Assembly: GCF_026151205.1 (NCBI RefSeq)
Contig: NC_087074.1
Coordinates: forward strand, 2,666,001-2,730,000
DNA: 64,000 nt
Direction of reading: 5' to 3'
Origin: Bolinopsis microptera
Taxonomy: Eukaryota; Ctenophora; Tentaculata; Lobata; Bolinopsidae
The position numbers and the translations under genes are program-made. This document shows positions 34,301 through 45,770 of this stretch, piece after piece. Each line of letters opens with the position of its first letter. The stretch's first letter is position 1. The notes beneath the pieces were generated by a model. It did no database searches, was not told the origin of the DNA, and was given only the letters and a program-made list of their open reading frames with translations.

Positions 34301-37300
34301 ATCCATTAAATGACAATGAACATCATACGGTATTCAATGCTAATAATTAGTGATTAGGTATAAATGGCTCAAGTTATTGTAATGAACAATACTCGTACCC
34401 AAGATAAAATAAACCTGGCCTCTTTAGCCAAGGATTGGGGTCAGGGAATTATAATTGAAGCCAGACGAAGTCTGACCATGTATTAAGACTCGGGGTTTTA
34501 TTCCAGGTCATCGACGAAATTCATTACTTTTGCGGTCTATATTTCATTTTATAGAGCTTGTTAGCTCTTGACAGTTCATCTCCTTAAGAGTTAAACAGCA
34601 AAGTTTTAGTCATTAGTGGCTTCAGGGCTTCACAGACAGATTCAGTACTCTAATTCCACTGGTCAGGGTCCAACTTAGTTCTCGTTAACGTGAACCACCA
34701 GTTAAAGTTTAGTGAGTATACTAAAAATATAATACTTAAAGTTTAGTGAGCATACTATAAATATAATACTAAAAGTTTAGTGAGCATACTATTAATATAA
34801 TACTAAAAGTTTAGTGAACAGTATTAAATTACCTTTTACCTGCAATGATCTAGCCGCGAGGTTACTGAAAATAGCACAATCTATCATTGAGTAAGTAAAG
34901 ATGACGCCCATATTATAGTATGACCTATTACACCTGTATTATAGTCATGAATCTGGTGACATCCCCGTCTATAACTCTTCCGACGGTACATAGTGCCGGA
35001 ACAGTGCCGGGATAGTGCCGGAACAGTGCCGGAACAGTGCCGGAATAGTGCCGGAACAATGTCGTACACACGCCCTGTTTCAGATCACTCGCTCAAATAT
35101 ACAGTAAATAGTAATAAATATTAGTAACTCCTGCCACTGTATCATTCTTCGAACCAAGAAGATTTCCTCAATTCTGAGAAATATTCAGCACCAACATTCC
35201 GGAACATTCTCGAACTATCTAGACCGTTAAACCAAAACATTTTTGTTGCGTTCTAATTTTCATGTTTTAAATGTACATTTTATACTCAAGGGTATCACTT
35301 TCAAATAAACAGTTTCAACAAAATACCGGTACCAAAGTGGTTCACAGAAACTTACTGTATAACATCTGGGTTCTGGAAAATTTAAATGTTCTAGAAGTAA
35401 CAACTAGAAACTTCGAAAACTTTATCTTAACGGCCAATATCAACGAACATAATCTTTTATCCAAATTGTTGAGTTTTTTTATCTCGATTAAATGAACTTA
35501 GTCACGTCTACTGCAACTGGTCAGGTGACAAATATTTTAAAACATGTGATATCAATTCACCGACAACTTCTGACAGCTACCTATAAAATCTGCGAATCAC
35601 ATACACGCGTAAAAACTCACCTCTATGCTAGGCTGTACCACCCAACACGTCTAAATTTATCGACCGATTAATTATTCACAAATACTTAAATGTAAAAAAT
35701 GAAGGGCCTGGTAGACGATTTGTTTTTATACATTACCTTGTAAATCTACACAATTAAGACTCAATAAATTGTAGCAAACCTATCACTAAGATGGGCACTG
35801 ATGAACATCATCTTGTGAAACTTATACTTTGCCATTTAACAGTTGTTCTCAAGTTTTTTTTTGTATCTTAAAGCTCACTTTAATACCTTAAATGCTAAAG
35901 TTAGGGCACTGTGCATTCTGCATAACAGCCAGCCCCCGTAAACTTTTTAATCTCCAATCTTCGCGACAGTTCACCTTAACAAGTACGTGATAACGAGGCC
36001 TGTAATCAGACACTACACACTGTATGGTTTAATCAACCGTACAATTATAACTCTTCTCATTTGTTTATTACTCAGGAGGAGATTTACAATTTCCCATTAG
36101 ATCACTGTTTTTTACATGGTACAAAGTTGACAGTGGACCTGCTGATGAAATACAATATATAAATTCAGATTTGCTGCGGAAGAAGCCGTACATGATGTGG
36201 TGTATTTAACGAACAGTTAGGGCTGCGAGATGTGGTGAAGATATGTGACAATTTGTCTGGCAAGTTGTTATTTACACTGTCCGTCAACTGCAGATCAACG
36301 AGATCAGTTCTTTTGGTTTAATTCATTAGCATCTGTTCATTGATAGTGGGGTGGGAAGAATTTTAAGGTTTCGATATAAATAATCATAACATTTCAAAAA
36401 TCTGGAAATCGTAAACATTTATGGATGAACCGATGAAAGTTTTAAAAAATATGTCTCTTGTATTGGACCCCACCCAACCTCTAACCTTGTGACAAGCGTT
36501 TCATTTAGTGACAATATATGTGTCATAAAGTGACAGGTGTGTCGTAGTGTGACAAGGTGGCGGGCATATTAAAACAACCCATTCATCCATGTACAAATCG
36601 AGTCAGGACCCACCAGGGGACCAATGTAATTCTATCTGGAGAGTCTAGACACTAAGTGTGGGATATCTCCAAGAGGTCCTCTGTAGAAATGTTTGGCGTG
36701 TACGGCCGTGCAAGTGAACGTGTCACGTGTAATTGTCATGGGAACATTGTGGAAAGTTTGGCATGTTGGAATACATCGTGTATTGACATGTGTTTAATTG
36801 CTGGAATGTCTGAAAACACCACCTTGTTTACAGAATAGTGTTTTTAGTTGTATGATTACATTTGCAGAACATTGAGTCGCCTCCCCAGTCCTAATTTAGT
36901 CAGAACATTTCTCTACATAACTTTCTATGTAAGTTTTACACGGTACATTTCTCTACATAACTTGCTATGTAAGTATTACACGGTACAATTCTCTACATAA
37001 CTTGCTATGTAAGTATTACACGGTACAGTTCTCTACATAACTTGCTATATAAGTTTTACACGGTACAAATCTCTACATAACTTGCTATGTAAGTATTACA
37101 TGGTACAATTCTCTACATAACTTGCTATGTAAGTATTACACGGTACAATTCTCTACATAACTTGCTATATAAGTATTACACGGTAAAATTCTCTACATAA
37201 CTTGCTATGTAAGTATTACACGGTACAATTCTCTACATAACTTGCTATGTAAGTATTACACGGTACAATTCTCTACATAACTTGCTATGTAAGTATTACA

Positions 37301-40300
37301 CGGTACGTTCTCGAGTGTGTGAATCTCTGACGAAGTGGTTTTAAAGTTCTTGTTGTTATGTGACTGTTGCGAGACTAATTATAGTAATTATATTAATAAC
37401 TAATTGAAGTAAAATCAAAGCAGTTGGAATCAGAAGGCAAAAGAAGGCTTGAAGCTATTATATCAGAAGTGGTATTATTTGTTGTGAGAACAAGATTTTA
37501 GAGTGAATTAAATTATTTGCGACATTGTCATATTCGCTCCCCATTGCATCTGGTCCGAGTCTGTTAGCACAGATCACCTGGGAGTGGTAACACCATAAAA
37601 CCGTTAATTGCCTGTCAGTGCTATATCACTGGGGGGTCGGTTGCTGTGGTGGCGAGAGGATGCATTTGCTGGGTGGTGCTTGGTGATGCTGTCTTGTGGC
37701 AGGGTCATCTGTGTGTCACCTACGGTTCACCATATTGTCCAAGTCTTGGTTGCCCTGTGTAATTGAGCATTTGCTTGGTGATCGTGTCTCAAACATGATC
37801 ACTTACGGTTCAATTTTGATTCCCTAAGGGCTTCAGAAGCTCTGCATGCTTTTATTTTACGTATCGAACCTAACCACCAGCATGCTGGTGTCCGGACGGA
37901 GGGCTTACATTTTGATGTCGGTGCTGCCTCTGGATCGGGTGCGAAGGTCCGGCAAACCATCCACCTTAAATCAAACCGCTACAGAAACGTCTACAGTGTC
38001 ATTCAATAGTATTATACGTGGAGGCGCAGGTGGAGTGATGACGGCGACTAGGCAAAGCCGAAAGGACCCTAGTAGCTTGATGTCTGTTTGCAACTCCCGT
38101 AAGAGCCGACGTAAACACTGTAAATACAGAATTCCTTCATCAGATTTATCATTTGTAAACAGACAGTCAAGTATGTCTAATCCTGTAAATATTGTAAAGA
38201 ATCCTCTCTGTGTCAGTACATGGAATGTTACTTCTCTTGTCAGCAATTCCAGCAAGATGTATCAATTGGGAAAAGGGTTTGATGATTATGGACTAGAGCT
38301 CCTTGGGGTAACTGAAACACATATGGCTGGATCGGGAACTCAGACTTTGGGAAATGGGGCTGTTTTGGTGTATTCTGGCAGGAATGATGGGGTACGGAGA
38401 GAAGGAGTCGGTGTTGTACTGTCCAAAAAGATGAAGAATACTCTCATATCATACACCCCTGTATCAGGACGGGTTATGACTGCCCGTTTACATAGCAAAC
38501 ACATCAACATTAGTGTTACAGTGGTATATGCTCCAACTGAGGATGCAGAGATCAGTTTAAAAGACTCATTCTACAAGGAATTGAATGATGTTCAATCGGG
38601 ACTACCTGCTCATGATATAAAAATAGTTTTAGGAGATTTTAATGCTCGTGTTGGAAGGGACACTGATGCTCACCCTGGTGTTATAGGAAAACACTCATAT
38701 CACACAGAATCCAATGATAACGGAAAACGGATGCTAGATTTCTGTACTATGCACCAGCTGACGATCGGAGGCACACTTTTTGAACACAAGGATATCCACA
38801 AGACAACATGGAGATCCCCAAATGGTAACACCGTCACTCAAATTGACCATATTTGTATTTCAACGAGATGGAGCCATTCATTGCTTGATGTCAGGAGCAT
38901 GAGAGGAGCAGATATAAATACTACTCACTACCTGGTAAGAGGATATGTATCTATTAAGCTTAAGTGTCCACAGAAAAGAAAGAAGCGTGTAAGACAGCCT
39001 GCTTTAGAGAACTTGCGTGATAGATCTAAGAGCCAGGAATATAGTAACAAAATAGCTGAAAAATACTATACCAACGATCAGGAGCTTGGAAACTCTCCTT
39101 TAGAAGAACAATGGAAGAAATTGAGAGACATTATAACTGATATCTCGTTTGAAGTTCTGGGTGAAAGGGGCCGGAAAAAGAGAACAGAACATCTCTCAAA
39201 GGATACTAAGAATCTCCTAAAAGAACGAGGTGAGATTAAAAAGAAACCTAGTACTGCTGAGAATCGTGCTAAGTACTCGCAGATTAACGGTCTTGTTAGG
39301 CAGAACTGTAAAAGAGATGATAATGCCTGGGCTGTTAGAGTAGCTGAGGAATTGGAAGAGGCTGCCAAGCAGGGTCAACAAAGAGATGTTTGGCAGAAAA
39401 TAAAATCCCTTACAAACAAGAGAGTAAACAGATCTGCGGCAGTGCGGGATAAGAATGGGACACTTATATCAGATCCCGAAGCTCAGTCACATCGCTGGGC
39501 CGAATATTTTGAAGAACTCTTGACGCCAGCAGCAGATGCGGTGGATTTCTCTCTATTGGATGAGGACGAAAAGGTACTTTCTTTTGAATATCTTAGTAAT
39601 GATGATGAGCCACCGTCCTTGTTTGAAATTGAGGAAGCTATCAAGAAGTTGAAGAACTACAAAAGTGCTGGAATTGATGAAATTTCAAATGAGCAGTTAA
39701 AGTACGGTTCTCCTGGACTTCTGCCTTGGTTAAAAGATTTGTTTGAAACTGTATGGAAAAGTGAGGATATTCCTAGTGATTGGAGGAAAGGAATCATCAC
39801 CATCATCCCAAAGAAAGGGGACCTCACATATTGCAACAACAACAGAGGGATAACTCTACGCTCCACCGTATCGAAGTTATTTCAAATCGTGTTGTTAAAA
39901 AGACTAAGTAATGGGCTTGAAAAGTTACTTAGAGAAAATCAGTGTGGTTTCAGGAGAAACCGTTCTTGTATAGATCAGCTATACTCCCTTCATTGTATAA
40001 TACACAATTGTATAGAATTCAACGTCCCTTTGTATATAAACTTTATTGATTTTAAAGCTGCTTTTGATTCAATCAATCGTGACTTTATTTGGAAAGCTTT
40101 TGAACATTATGGTCTTCCAACAAAATACATCAATGTTTTCAAAGCGTTCTTTAGAGCAACTGAAAGTGCAGTTCGTGTCAATGGGGAATTGACAAGATGG
40201 TTTGATGTCGATTCGGGGACTGGACAAGGTGATGTGCAAGGGCCTCCCATTTTCAACCTTGTACTTAACTGGGGATTAGAACTTGCCGAGAAGTTTAAAA

Positions 40301-43300
40301 ATATATCGCGTGGTTTTACTCTTCAGTACAGACAAAGTTCCAGACAACCGGAAAAATGTGTCATTGATTTGGACTATGCTGATGACATAGCAGGCATGGA
40401 TGACACTGTCGAGGGACTGCAAGAAACAACGGACAATATTGCGAAATACTGTGGGCTTGGGGGTTTAAAGATGAACGCAAAGAAAACAGAGATCATGGTA
40501 ATTGGGAAAGATACGTCGCAGCACCCACTCCCAGAGAATAGGACCATAGATATTACTGTCGATGGAAACTCTGCAAAGCAGGTCACTCAATTCACTTATT
40601 TGGGTGCCAAAATTACATCGGATGGCAAGATCGATAAAGAAATAAGTGTCAGGATTGGAAAAGCAACCGGAGCTTTTAACCAACTCAATAACATTTGGAA
40701 GAATAAGAACATAAGCATTAACAACAAAGTGCGAATCTACATCGCAGCTGTTCTTACCATTCTGACCTATGGAAGTGAGATATGGAACACGACTCAAGTG
40801 CAGACAAGAAGATTAGAGTCTTTCCATCAGTACTGCTTACGCAGAATCCTGAGAGTGAGGTGGTTCCATCGAGTAAGAAATGAAGATGTTTTAAGAAGGG
40901 CTTCAATAACTGCTCTTACTGACATAATAGCAACAAAACGGCTACGTTGGTTTGGACATGTCAGTAGAATGCCTGAAGATCGGTTACCTAACTATCTACT
41001 TGAATGGAAACCCAAGCATGGGAAACGATCAAGAGGCAGGCCTAGGAAGAGCTTAAATGATGTATTTATTGAAGATGCTGAGCAGAGATTGGATCGTAAT
41101 GGACTCACGATTGATTGTATGAGAAGATTGGCTGCAGATCGAAAAGGATGGAGAAATATTACCCGCCGAAGTTGTATAATACAAAGTAATGACGCAGATG
41201 ACGCAGACTAATCCTTTTGGATGGAGATCTCGCCATGTAACATGTAACATATTCATTTTCATGCTAGTTTTTTTCGCTCACCCTTTAGAGCCGCTCTGAC
41301 ATGGTTAGTAGCTAGATATTGTGCCTGCTGCTATTCATATGGGCGGGAAATAAGCACATTATTTCATGATTAGTAACTAATACCGTACATTAAATATCCA
41401 CGAATTAAAACATCACATTTAATCCTTTTATGCACTATGCAGTATGAGAATGTTAGTTTGTTTTTTAAATGTCACGTTTCATGTAGCTAGGTGATGTCAA
41501 GCTCCAACCCTTGGATTTAATAAGTACTGACTACTACTGGTCTGACACTTGTCGCTCCTCGCAATCTATGTTTTGTCCATATTTGGAGATTATTATCCTT
41601 CTAACTACTGCACTGCTCTTGATCAAATGAAAATCTGAATATATTATGTTGAAATTGTCCTTATTCAATATCAGCAAATCAGCTTTTAGCTCATCAGCGT
41701 AGGGGTATGTGTCACAAAGGAAAGAGTGATTACAAAACTTCGAGGTCACATTAATTCATTTCGTCCCTTAGTGATCCATCACTTCTATTCACCATGATGG
41801 GTAATAGAACCTAACTGTGCAGTGTGCATGCGATCTTGTGTTAATCGTACATTTGTTCAATACACCCTCTGTCCGACACAAACCGTTATCGGTGATGTCC
41901 ATTGTCCACAAGAGTAAACAGCATTTACAATCCTTGATTTACATGTTCTTGTTGCTAGGTATTGTGCAGGATGTACACTTATGGCTCAGGTTCACAAGGT
42001 AAAAATAGAAACTTGCACTTGAACTCTTAGTATAGACCATGTCATTATTCTATATCATTTGCAAAAGACTAGCAGTAAGAGTTATGAGGCTGGGTAAGCG
42101 AACTGAATTCCTAACAATCACTACTTATACTGGTAAGGGTTCTCTCTGTGAAAAGGGGAGCCTTTTTACACATTTAACTACACATTAATAAGATCAACGG
42201 ATTATCTTGAGGACCTGAGCCTGGGGTCTGGAAACTTCTTTAATTTCTGATTTAAGAAAATAATAAGATATATTTAAGATATATTCTCCCGAAAATATTA
42301 TTCATAATCAGTGAAAAAAGCATCATGCTCATCACATGAATTTTGGAGTAGAAACCCCAAGAGAAACTATAATTTGTATACTAAAAATGCGAAAAGTTGA
42401 TGTTAAACTAGAAAATAGAACGAGGCGCTGGTTCGTTTAATAAAACGGTATATAATAACATAGATACTGATTCCATGCATCTCTTCTTTGTGCAAATGTA
42501 AGAGGCCAAAATACTAGGAGTTCATCCGTTAACTGACAACTTCTTTATATATTAGCAAGAATGTTTCTATTTTTAGTGACTTTGTTTGCTGATTATTTCC
42601 TATCATATATAAATTATAGCTATCTTAACCAATAACCATTCTAACAATGATCACGTGAATAATAAACCTTCTTAAATCTATTACAGTACTGCAGTACATA
42701 ATATGGGGCGGATGCCGTGAAATACAATTTATTGAACTGAAGAAGTACAGAGCTATTATATCCTATAGTTGACGGCTGGGCACTATAGCTGTATAGGTAG
42801 TGTTCTGTCACATCTCCCAGTCGCAAGCCTGGGACCACTACTAGCATAGTCACAACATCTATAAAGCTGCCATATAGCCTGACTGACAATTTTCTCGACT
42901 GACTGACAATGTTTCTTCTTTTCCCCATTTAGAATACAAAGATTAGTACATTTTAGCTTATGATTAATATTATATTTTTACCTATAGTTTACCTAGATTA
43001 CACAATTTCAAAACTCTAAACTCCAACCTTATATTATATATATATCAGGTGCCAAGATCAGGAAAAGACTTCAAATTATACGACACAGTGTTGCCCAGTG
43101 CAGAGCTTCAGTTGGGAGGTCTTTGTGGTGGTGTCTGGGGCTCCTGTTATATCTGCAACAAGAAACCCTTCATGAAGTGCCCTCAATGCTACATCAACCA
43201 GGTTCGCTATCTTATTAATTAGTAATTAATTTATTAGTAAATTGGCACTCAATCTAGAATCCCAGTTATGAATTGACAGTTGAAGCAGCAAACCTTATTC

Positions 43301-43431
43301 TATATAGTCTTTATAACAGGAGTTTAAACACAAGTACAGCGCAGTGCCGTATTGTGAGCCGTGTTGCACTTTAGTGCATTCTCATCCGGACAGGCAGAGT
43401 CACGTACCGGAGAGTGCAACTAACCCCACAC
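28387..43431 (+). CDS. CYLD: CYLD-type Lys63/Met1 deubiquitinase (C-terminus missing)
   Basis: Exons: 28387-28581, 28704-28859, 29122-29194, 29327-29428, 29627-29758, 31603-31697, 31839-33133, 33905-34064, 43049-43201 and 43320-43431; phases agree throughout, about 825 residues. Domains: CAP-Gly 1 ('GSLVNIS..' to 'FATIDEI'); CAP-Gly 2 ('GDQVIVL', '[21 protein letters not shown]'); a Pro/Ser-rich linker; CAP-Gly 3 ('[11 protein letters not shown]', 'GLELEEE', '[10 protein letters not shown]'); the USP Cys box '[17 protein letters not shown]' with its catalytic Cys; '[11 protein letters not shown]'; and the zinc-binding insert '[15 protein letters not shown]' with 'YCEPCC..HSHP'. CYLD family enzymes trim Lys63- and linear ubiquitin chains, dampen NF-kB signalling, and bind microtubules through CAP-Gly. 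The His/Asp end (about 110 residues) is not found downstream. The last exon stops next to a poly-G tract, so it is lost to a gap or lies outside. The intron at 34065-43048 hosts a LINE. Confidence 0.95.
30431..30602 (+). repeat. Tandem repeat in CYLD intron (39-47-bp unit)
   Basis: Four copies of 'catcatataaccatctctcatgttatgatatgttca', alternately spaced by 'ttgta' and 'aagctttt'. Confidence 0.9.
30702..31074 (+). mobile_element. Short retroelement insertion with (ATCA)n tail and long TSD
   Basis: A 373-bp insert ends 'cctccgggtagtgctcctcg' + (atca)n. The flanks 30680-30701 and 31075-31096 are an imperfect 22-bp duplication ('acaa[a/g]cat[c/t]tactgccactaaa'). The short-repeat tail and the duplication mean target-primed insertion. 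It is a SINE or a 5'-truncated CR1/L2 3' end. No ORF. Confidence 0.75.
31188..31264 (+). repeat. (GGGT)n microsatellite in CYLD intron
   Basis: About nineteen 'gggt/ggtg' units with a few substitutions. The Gly/Trp/Val ORF is a by-product. Confidence 0.95.
33622..33720. mobile_element. Miniature inverted-repeat element in CYLD intron
   Basis: 99 bp with perfect 16-bp terminal inverted repeats 'aagaagcccgaccatt' / 'aatggtcgggcttctt'. The interior holds 'gaattcccgcagaattccgc'. No clear target duplication. Confidence 0.75.
34706..34830 (+). repeat. 36-bp tandem repeat in CYLD intron
   Basis: Three to four copies of 'aaagtttagtgagcatacta' + 'taaatataatact'. Confidence 0.9.
34994..35062 (+). repeat. 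11-bp tandem repeat in CYLD intron
   Basis: About six copies of 'agtgccggaac/t'. Confidence 0.85.
35063..36908. other. CYLD intron, no recognised feature
   Basis: AT-rich. Short ORFs at 35271-35495 and 36656-36838 show no known motif. Confidence 0.4.
36909..37306 (+). repeat. 40-bp minisatellite, about ten copies
   Basis: The unit contains 'ctctacataacttgctatgt' followed by 'aagtattacacggtacaatt'. Each unit has a small palindrome ACATA...TATGT. Copies are nearly identical, so it is a young array. It lies in the large CYLD intron, just upstream of the LINE. Confidence 0.95.
37846..41211 (+). CDS. Full-length LINE ORF in CYLD intron: APE endonuclease plus reverse transcriptase
   Basis: 1121 open codons, same strand as CYLD, within the 34065-43048 intron. 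The first about 115 residues are basic and unassigned. Endonuclease: 'STWNVTSL' (about 123), 'GVTETHMAG' (about 154), '[10 protein letters not shown]', 'LGDFNARVG' (about 262) and 'TQIDHICIS'. RT: '[15 protein letters not shown]', '[15 protein letters not shown]', '[12 protein letters not shown]' (about 732), '[15 protein letters not shown]' (about 789) and '[12 protein letters not shown]' (about 840). C-tail: '[15 protein letters not shown]' and '[17 protein letters not shown]'. The family differs from the CR1/L2-like element: there is no separate ORF1 and the active-site box style is different. RTE- or I-group placement is open. All catalytic blocks are intact, so it may be recent or active. 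Confidence 0.92.
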   Translation: MLLFYVSNLTTSMLVSGRRAYILMSVLPLDRVRRSGKPSTLNQTATETSTVSFNSIIRGGAGGVMTATRQSRKDPSSLMSVCNSRKSRRKHCKYRIPSSDLSFVNRQSSMSNPVNIVKNPLCVSTWNVTSLVSNSSKMYQLGKGFDDYGLELLGVTETHMAGSGTQTLGNGAVLVYSGRNDGVRREGVGVVLSKKMKNTLISYTPVSGRVMTARLHSKHINISVTVVYAPTEDAEISLKDSFYKELNDVQSGLPAHDIKIVLGDFNARVGRDTDAHPGVIGKHSYHTESNDNGKRMLDFCTMHQLTIGGTLFEHKDIHKTTWRSPNGNTVTQIDHICISTRWSHSLLDVRSMRGADINTTHYLVRGYVSIKLKCPQKRKKRVRQPALENLRDRSKSQEYSNKIAEKYYTNDQELGNSPLEEQWKKLRDIITDISFEVLGERGRKKRTEHLSKDTKNLLKERGEIKKKPSTAENRAKYSQINGLVRQNCKRDDNAWAVRVAEELEEAAKQGQQRDVWQKIKSLTNKRVNRSAAVRDKNGTLISDPEAQSHRWAEYFEELLTPAADAVDFSLLDEDEKVLSFEYLSNDDEPPSLFEIEEAIKKLKNYKSAGIDEISNEQLKYGSPGLLPWLKDLFETVWKSEDIPSDWRKGIITIIPKKGDLTYCNNNRGITLRSTVSKLFQIVLLKRLSNGLEKLLRENQCGFRRNRSCIDQLYSLHCIIHNCIEFNVPLYINFIDFKAAFDSINRDFIWKAFEHYGLPTKYINVFKAFFRATESAVRVNGELTRWFDVDSGTGQGDVQGPPIFNLVLNWGLELAEKFKNISRGFTLQYRQSSRQPEKCVIDLDYADDIAGMDDTVEGLQETTDNIAKYCGLGGLKMNAKKTEIMVIGKDTSQHPLPENRTIDITVDGNSAKQVTQFTYLGAKITSDGKIDKEISVRIGKATGAFNQLNNIWKNKNISINNKVRIYIAAVLTILTYGSEIWNTTQVQTRRLESFHQYCLRRILRVRWFHRVRNEDVLRRASITALTDIIATKRLRWFGHVSRMPEDRLPNYLLEWKPKHGKRSRGRPRKSLNDVFIEDAEQRLDRNGLTIDCMRRLAADRKGWRNITRRSCIIQSNDADDAD
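41212..43048. other. Rest of the CYLD intron
   Basis: Contains the LINE 3' UTR at its start; the LINE's end was not resolved. No other feature recognised up to the acceptor at 43047-43048. Confidence 0.4.
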
Positions 43432-43472
43432 GTATGTTTAATAACGATCAATATTTTGTTTGTTATTGATTA

Positions 43473-43760
43473 ATGGGGGGGGGGGGGGGGGGGGGGGGGT
43501 TGACATGTCTCCAATGTCTCCCGCACCTTATCTTTTCGAAAAAGACAAAGACATTGGAGACATTGGAGACATTGGAGACACAGCTTTTGGAGACATTGGA
43601 GACATTGGGGACATTGGGGACACTGGGGACACTGGGGACATTAGAGACACAGCTTTTGGAGACATTGGAGACATTTGGGACATTGGGGACATTGGAGACA
43701 TTAGGGACATAAAATGGATATTAGGGGCATTGGAGACATTGGAGACACAGCTTTTGGAGC
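43473..43760 (+). repeat. Poly-G tract and (G)GAGACATT minisatellite
   Basis: A poly-G run of about 27 (43473-43499) is followed by a 9-bp-based array 'ggagacattgg/ggggacatt' with intervening 'gacacagcttttgga'. Reverse-complement sequence recurs at about 45600-45765. The poly-G is a likely assembly or basecall weak point. Confidence 0.85.
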
Positions 43761-45590
43761 CTCCTCCTCCTCCTCCTCCTCCTCCTCCTCCTCCTCCTCC
43801 TCCTCCTCCTCCTCCTCCTCCTCCTCCTCCTCCTCCTCCTCCTTCTCCTCCTCCTCCTCAGTCCTCCTCAGTCGTTCTCCTCCTCGTCCTGAGTCCTCCT
43901 CCTGGGTCCTCCTCCTGGGTCCTCCTCCTCCTGGGTCCTCCTCCTCCTCTTCATCCTCCTCCTCTTCCTCCTCAATCATCAGTCCTCCTGATCCTCCTCA
44001 GTCCTCCTCCTAATCCTTCTCGTCAGTCCTCCTCCTCCTCCTCAGTCCTCCCCAAGTCCCCCTCCTCCTCAGTCCTCCCCCAGTCCCCCTCCTCCTCCTA
44101 TTCAGTCCTCCTCCTCCTCAGTTCTCCTCAGCTCAGTCCTCCTCCTTCTCAGTCATCCTCCTGAGTCCTCTTCCTGAGTCCTCCTCCTGAGTCCTCCCCT
44201 CTTCCTGAGTCCTCCTCCTCCTAGGTCCTTCTCCTCCTCCTCCTCCTCCTCCTCCTCAGTCCTTTTCCTCCTCCTCCTCATCCTCCTTCTTAGTCATCCT
44301 CCTCAGTCATCCTCTCTCTTTCCCTTCACATCCTCCTAGCATCCTCCCGCCATCCCTCCCAGCCCCCTCCTCACCATCCTCTCACCCATCCCCCCAAACC
44401 ACCTCCTCAGTACTCCCAGTCCCCCTCCTCAGTCCTCACCCTTCCCTTGCCCCCCTCCTCCTCCTTTTCCTCCCCCTCCTCCTCAGAGTCCTCCTCCGAG
44501 CCCTCCCCTGAGCCCTTTCCTCCGAGTCCTCCCGCCTGAGTCCCCCCCCCCGGGTCCCCCCCCTCCAGTCCCCCTCCCCCTCCTCACCCTCAGTCCTTCC
44601 CTCCCCCCCTAAAACCATCCTCCTCACCCCCTCCCCCCTCATCCTTCATCATCCCCTCTCTTCCCCCTCCTAGGGCCCCCTTCCCCCTCTTCCCCTCAGC
44701 CTAGCCCCTCCTCTCTTCTCGCAGCCCCCTCCCTAGCCTCCCCAGCCCCCCCCTCCCCATTCGCCCTCCTCCCCCCTCCCCCCCAGTTCTCCCGTCCTCC
44801 TCCTTCTTTTCCCCCCAATTCCCTCCGGTTTCCCCCCCGGGGTCTCCTCCCCCTATTCCTCCTTTTCCCTTTCCCCCCTCAGCCTTCTCCCCTCCCCCCC
44901 CCCCCCTGTACTTCCCTCGAAACTCCCAGCCCCTCCTCAGCCCCCCATCCCCCGGTTTCCCCTCCTCCCCCCTCCGAGTCCCCCGGGTCCCCCTCCTGGT
45001 TTTTTTTCCCCCTTTGCCCTTTCCCCTCGTCCTCTTCCCCCCCCCTCCCCCTCCCCCAGTCATCTCCTAGCCACCCCCTCGTCTCCCAGCCCCCCCCCTA
45101 TCCCCCGGGTTTCCCCTTTCACCTTAGCCCCAGCCCCTCCCGGTTCCTCCCACCTTCGCAGCCGATCCCAGCCCCCCCGTCCCCCCCCCCCCTACTTCCC
45201 CCCCTCGGGGTTTCCCAGCCTTTTATTTCAGCCCCGAGCCCCCCTTTTTCCCCGAGCCCCCCGGGGTCCTCGCCCTTGGGCCCCCCTTCCCTTCCCTCAC
45301 CTTTTCCCTCCCCCCCCAGCCTTCGACCCCCTAGCCCCTCCTAAAACTCCCCCAGCCCTTTTTTCCTCGTCCCCCAGCCTTTTCCCTGATCCCCCCCCCG
45401 ATTCCCCCCCCCGATCCCCCCCCCCTTGTCCCCCCCGGGGGGCCCCTCCGGGCAACCCCCGGGTCCCCAGACTCCAGCCCCTCCCCCTCAGCCCCCCTTC
45501 TCAGTCCCCCTCAGCCCCCTTTCGAGTCTCCCTGAGCCTCACCCCTCCTTCCCCTCCTGAGCCCATCCGGGTTCCCCCCAGCCCTCCTCC
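43757..45590 (+). repeat. Long CCT microsatellite grading into C-rich noise
   Basis: Pure (CCT)n to about 43850, then CCT/AGT variants, then ever longer C runs with little structure to about 45590. The Ser/Pro ORFs on + and Glu/Gly/Arg ORFs on - are by-products. The loss of period and growth of homopolymers suggest poor base quality. Confidence 0.85.
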
Positions 45591-45599
45591 TTCCCAATA

Positions 45600-45770
45600 A
45601 CATTACGTCTCCAGGGGTCTCCAATGTCCCAAGTCCCCAAAAGCTTTGTCTCCAATGTCTCCAATGTCCCCAAAACGCGTGTCCCCAAATTCTCCAAGTT
45701 TTCCAGGACATGTCTCTGCACCTATTTTTTCAAAAAAGACAAAAAAAGACATTCCCCCCCCCCCCCCTTT
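45600..45770 (-). repeat. Inverted copy of the GAGACATT minisatellite
   Basis: 'ctccaatgtccc', 'aagctttgtctccaatgtctcc', 'ggacatgtctctgcacct' and 'tttttcaaaaaagac', then a poly-C run, mirror 43490-43660 in reverse complement. Confidence 0.8.

Noticed and set aside
36909-37306. CRISPR-like array
   Set aside because: Units are contiguous with no unique spacers, and the genome is animal; it is a minisatellite.
43460-44164. 234-codon ORF rich in Pro/Ser, and the Glu-rich ORF on the other strand
   Set aside because: They are translations of a CCT/GGA microsatellite and poly-G, with no unique sequence or splice context.
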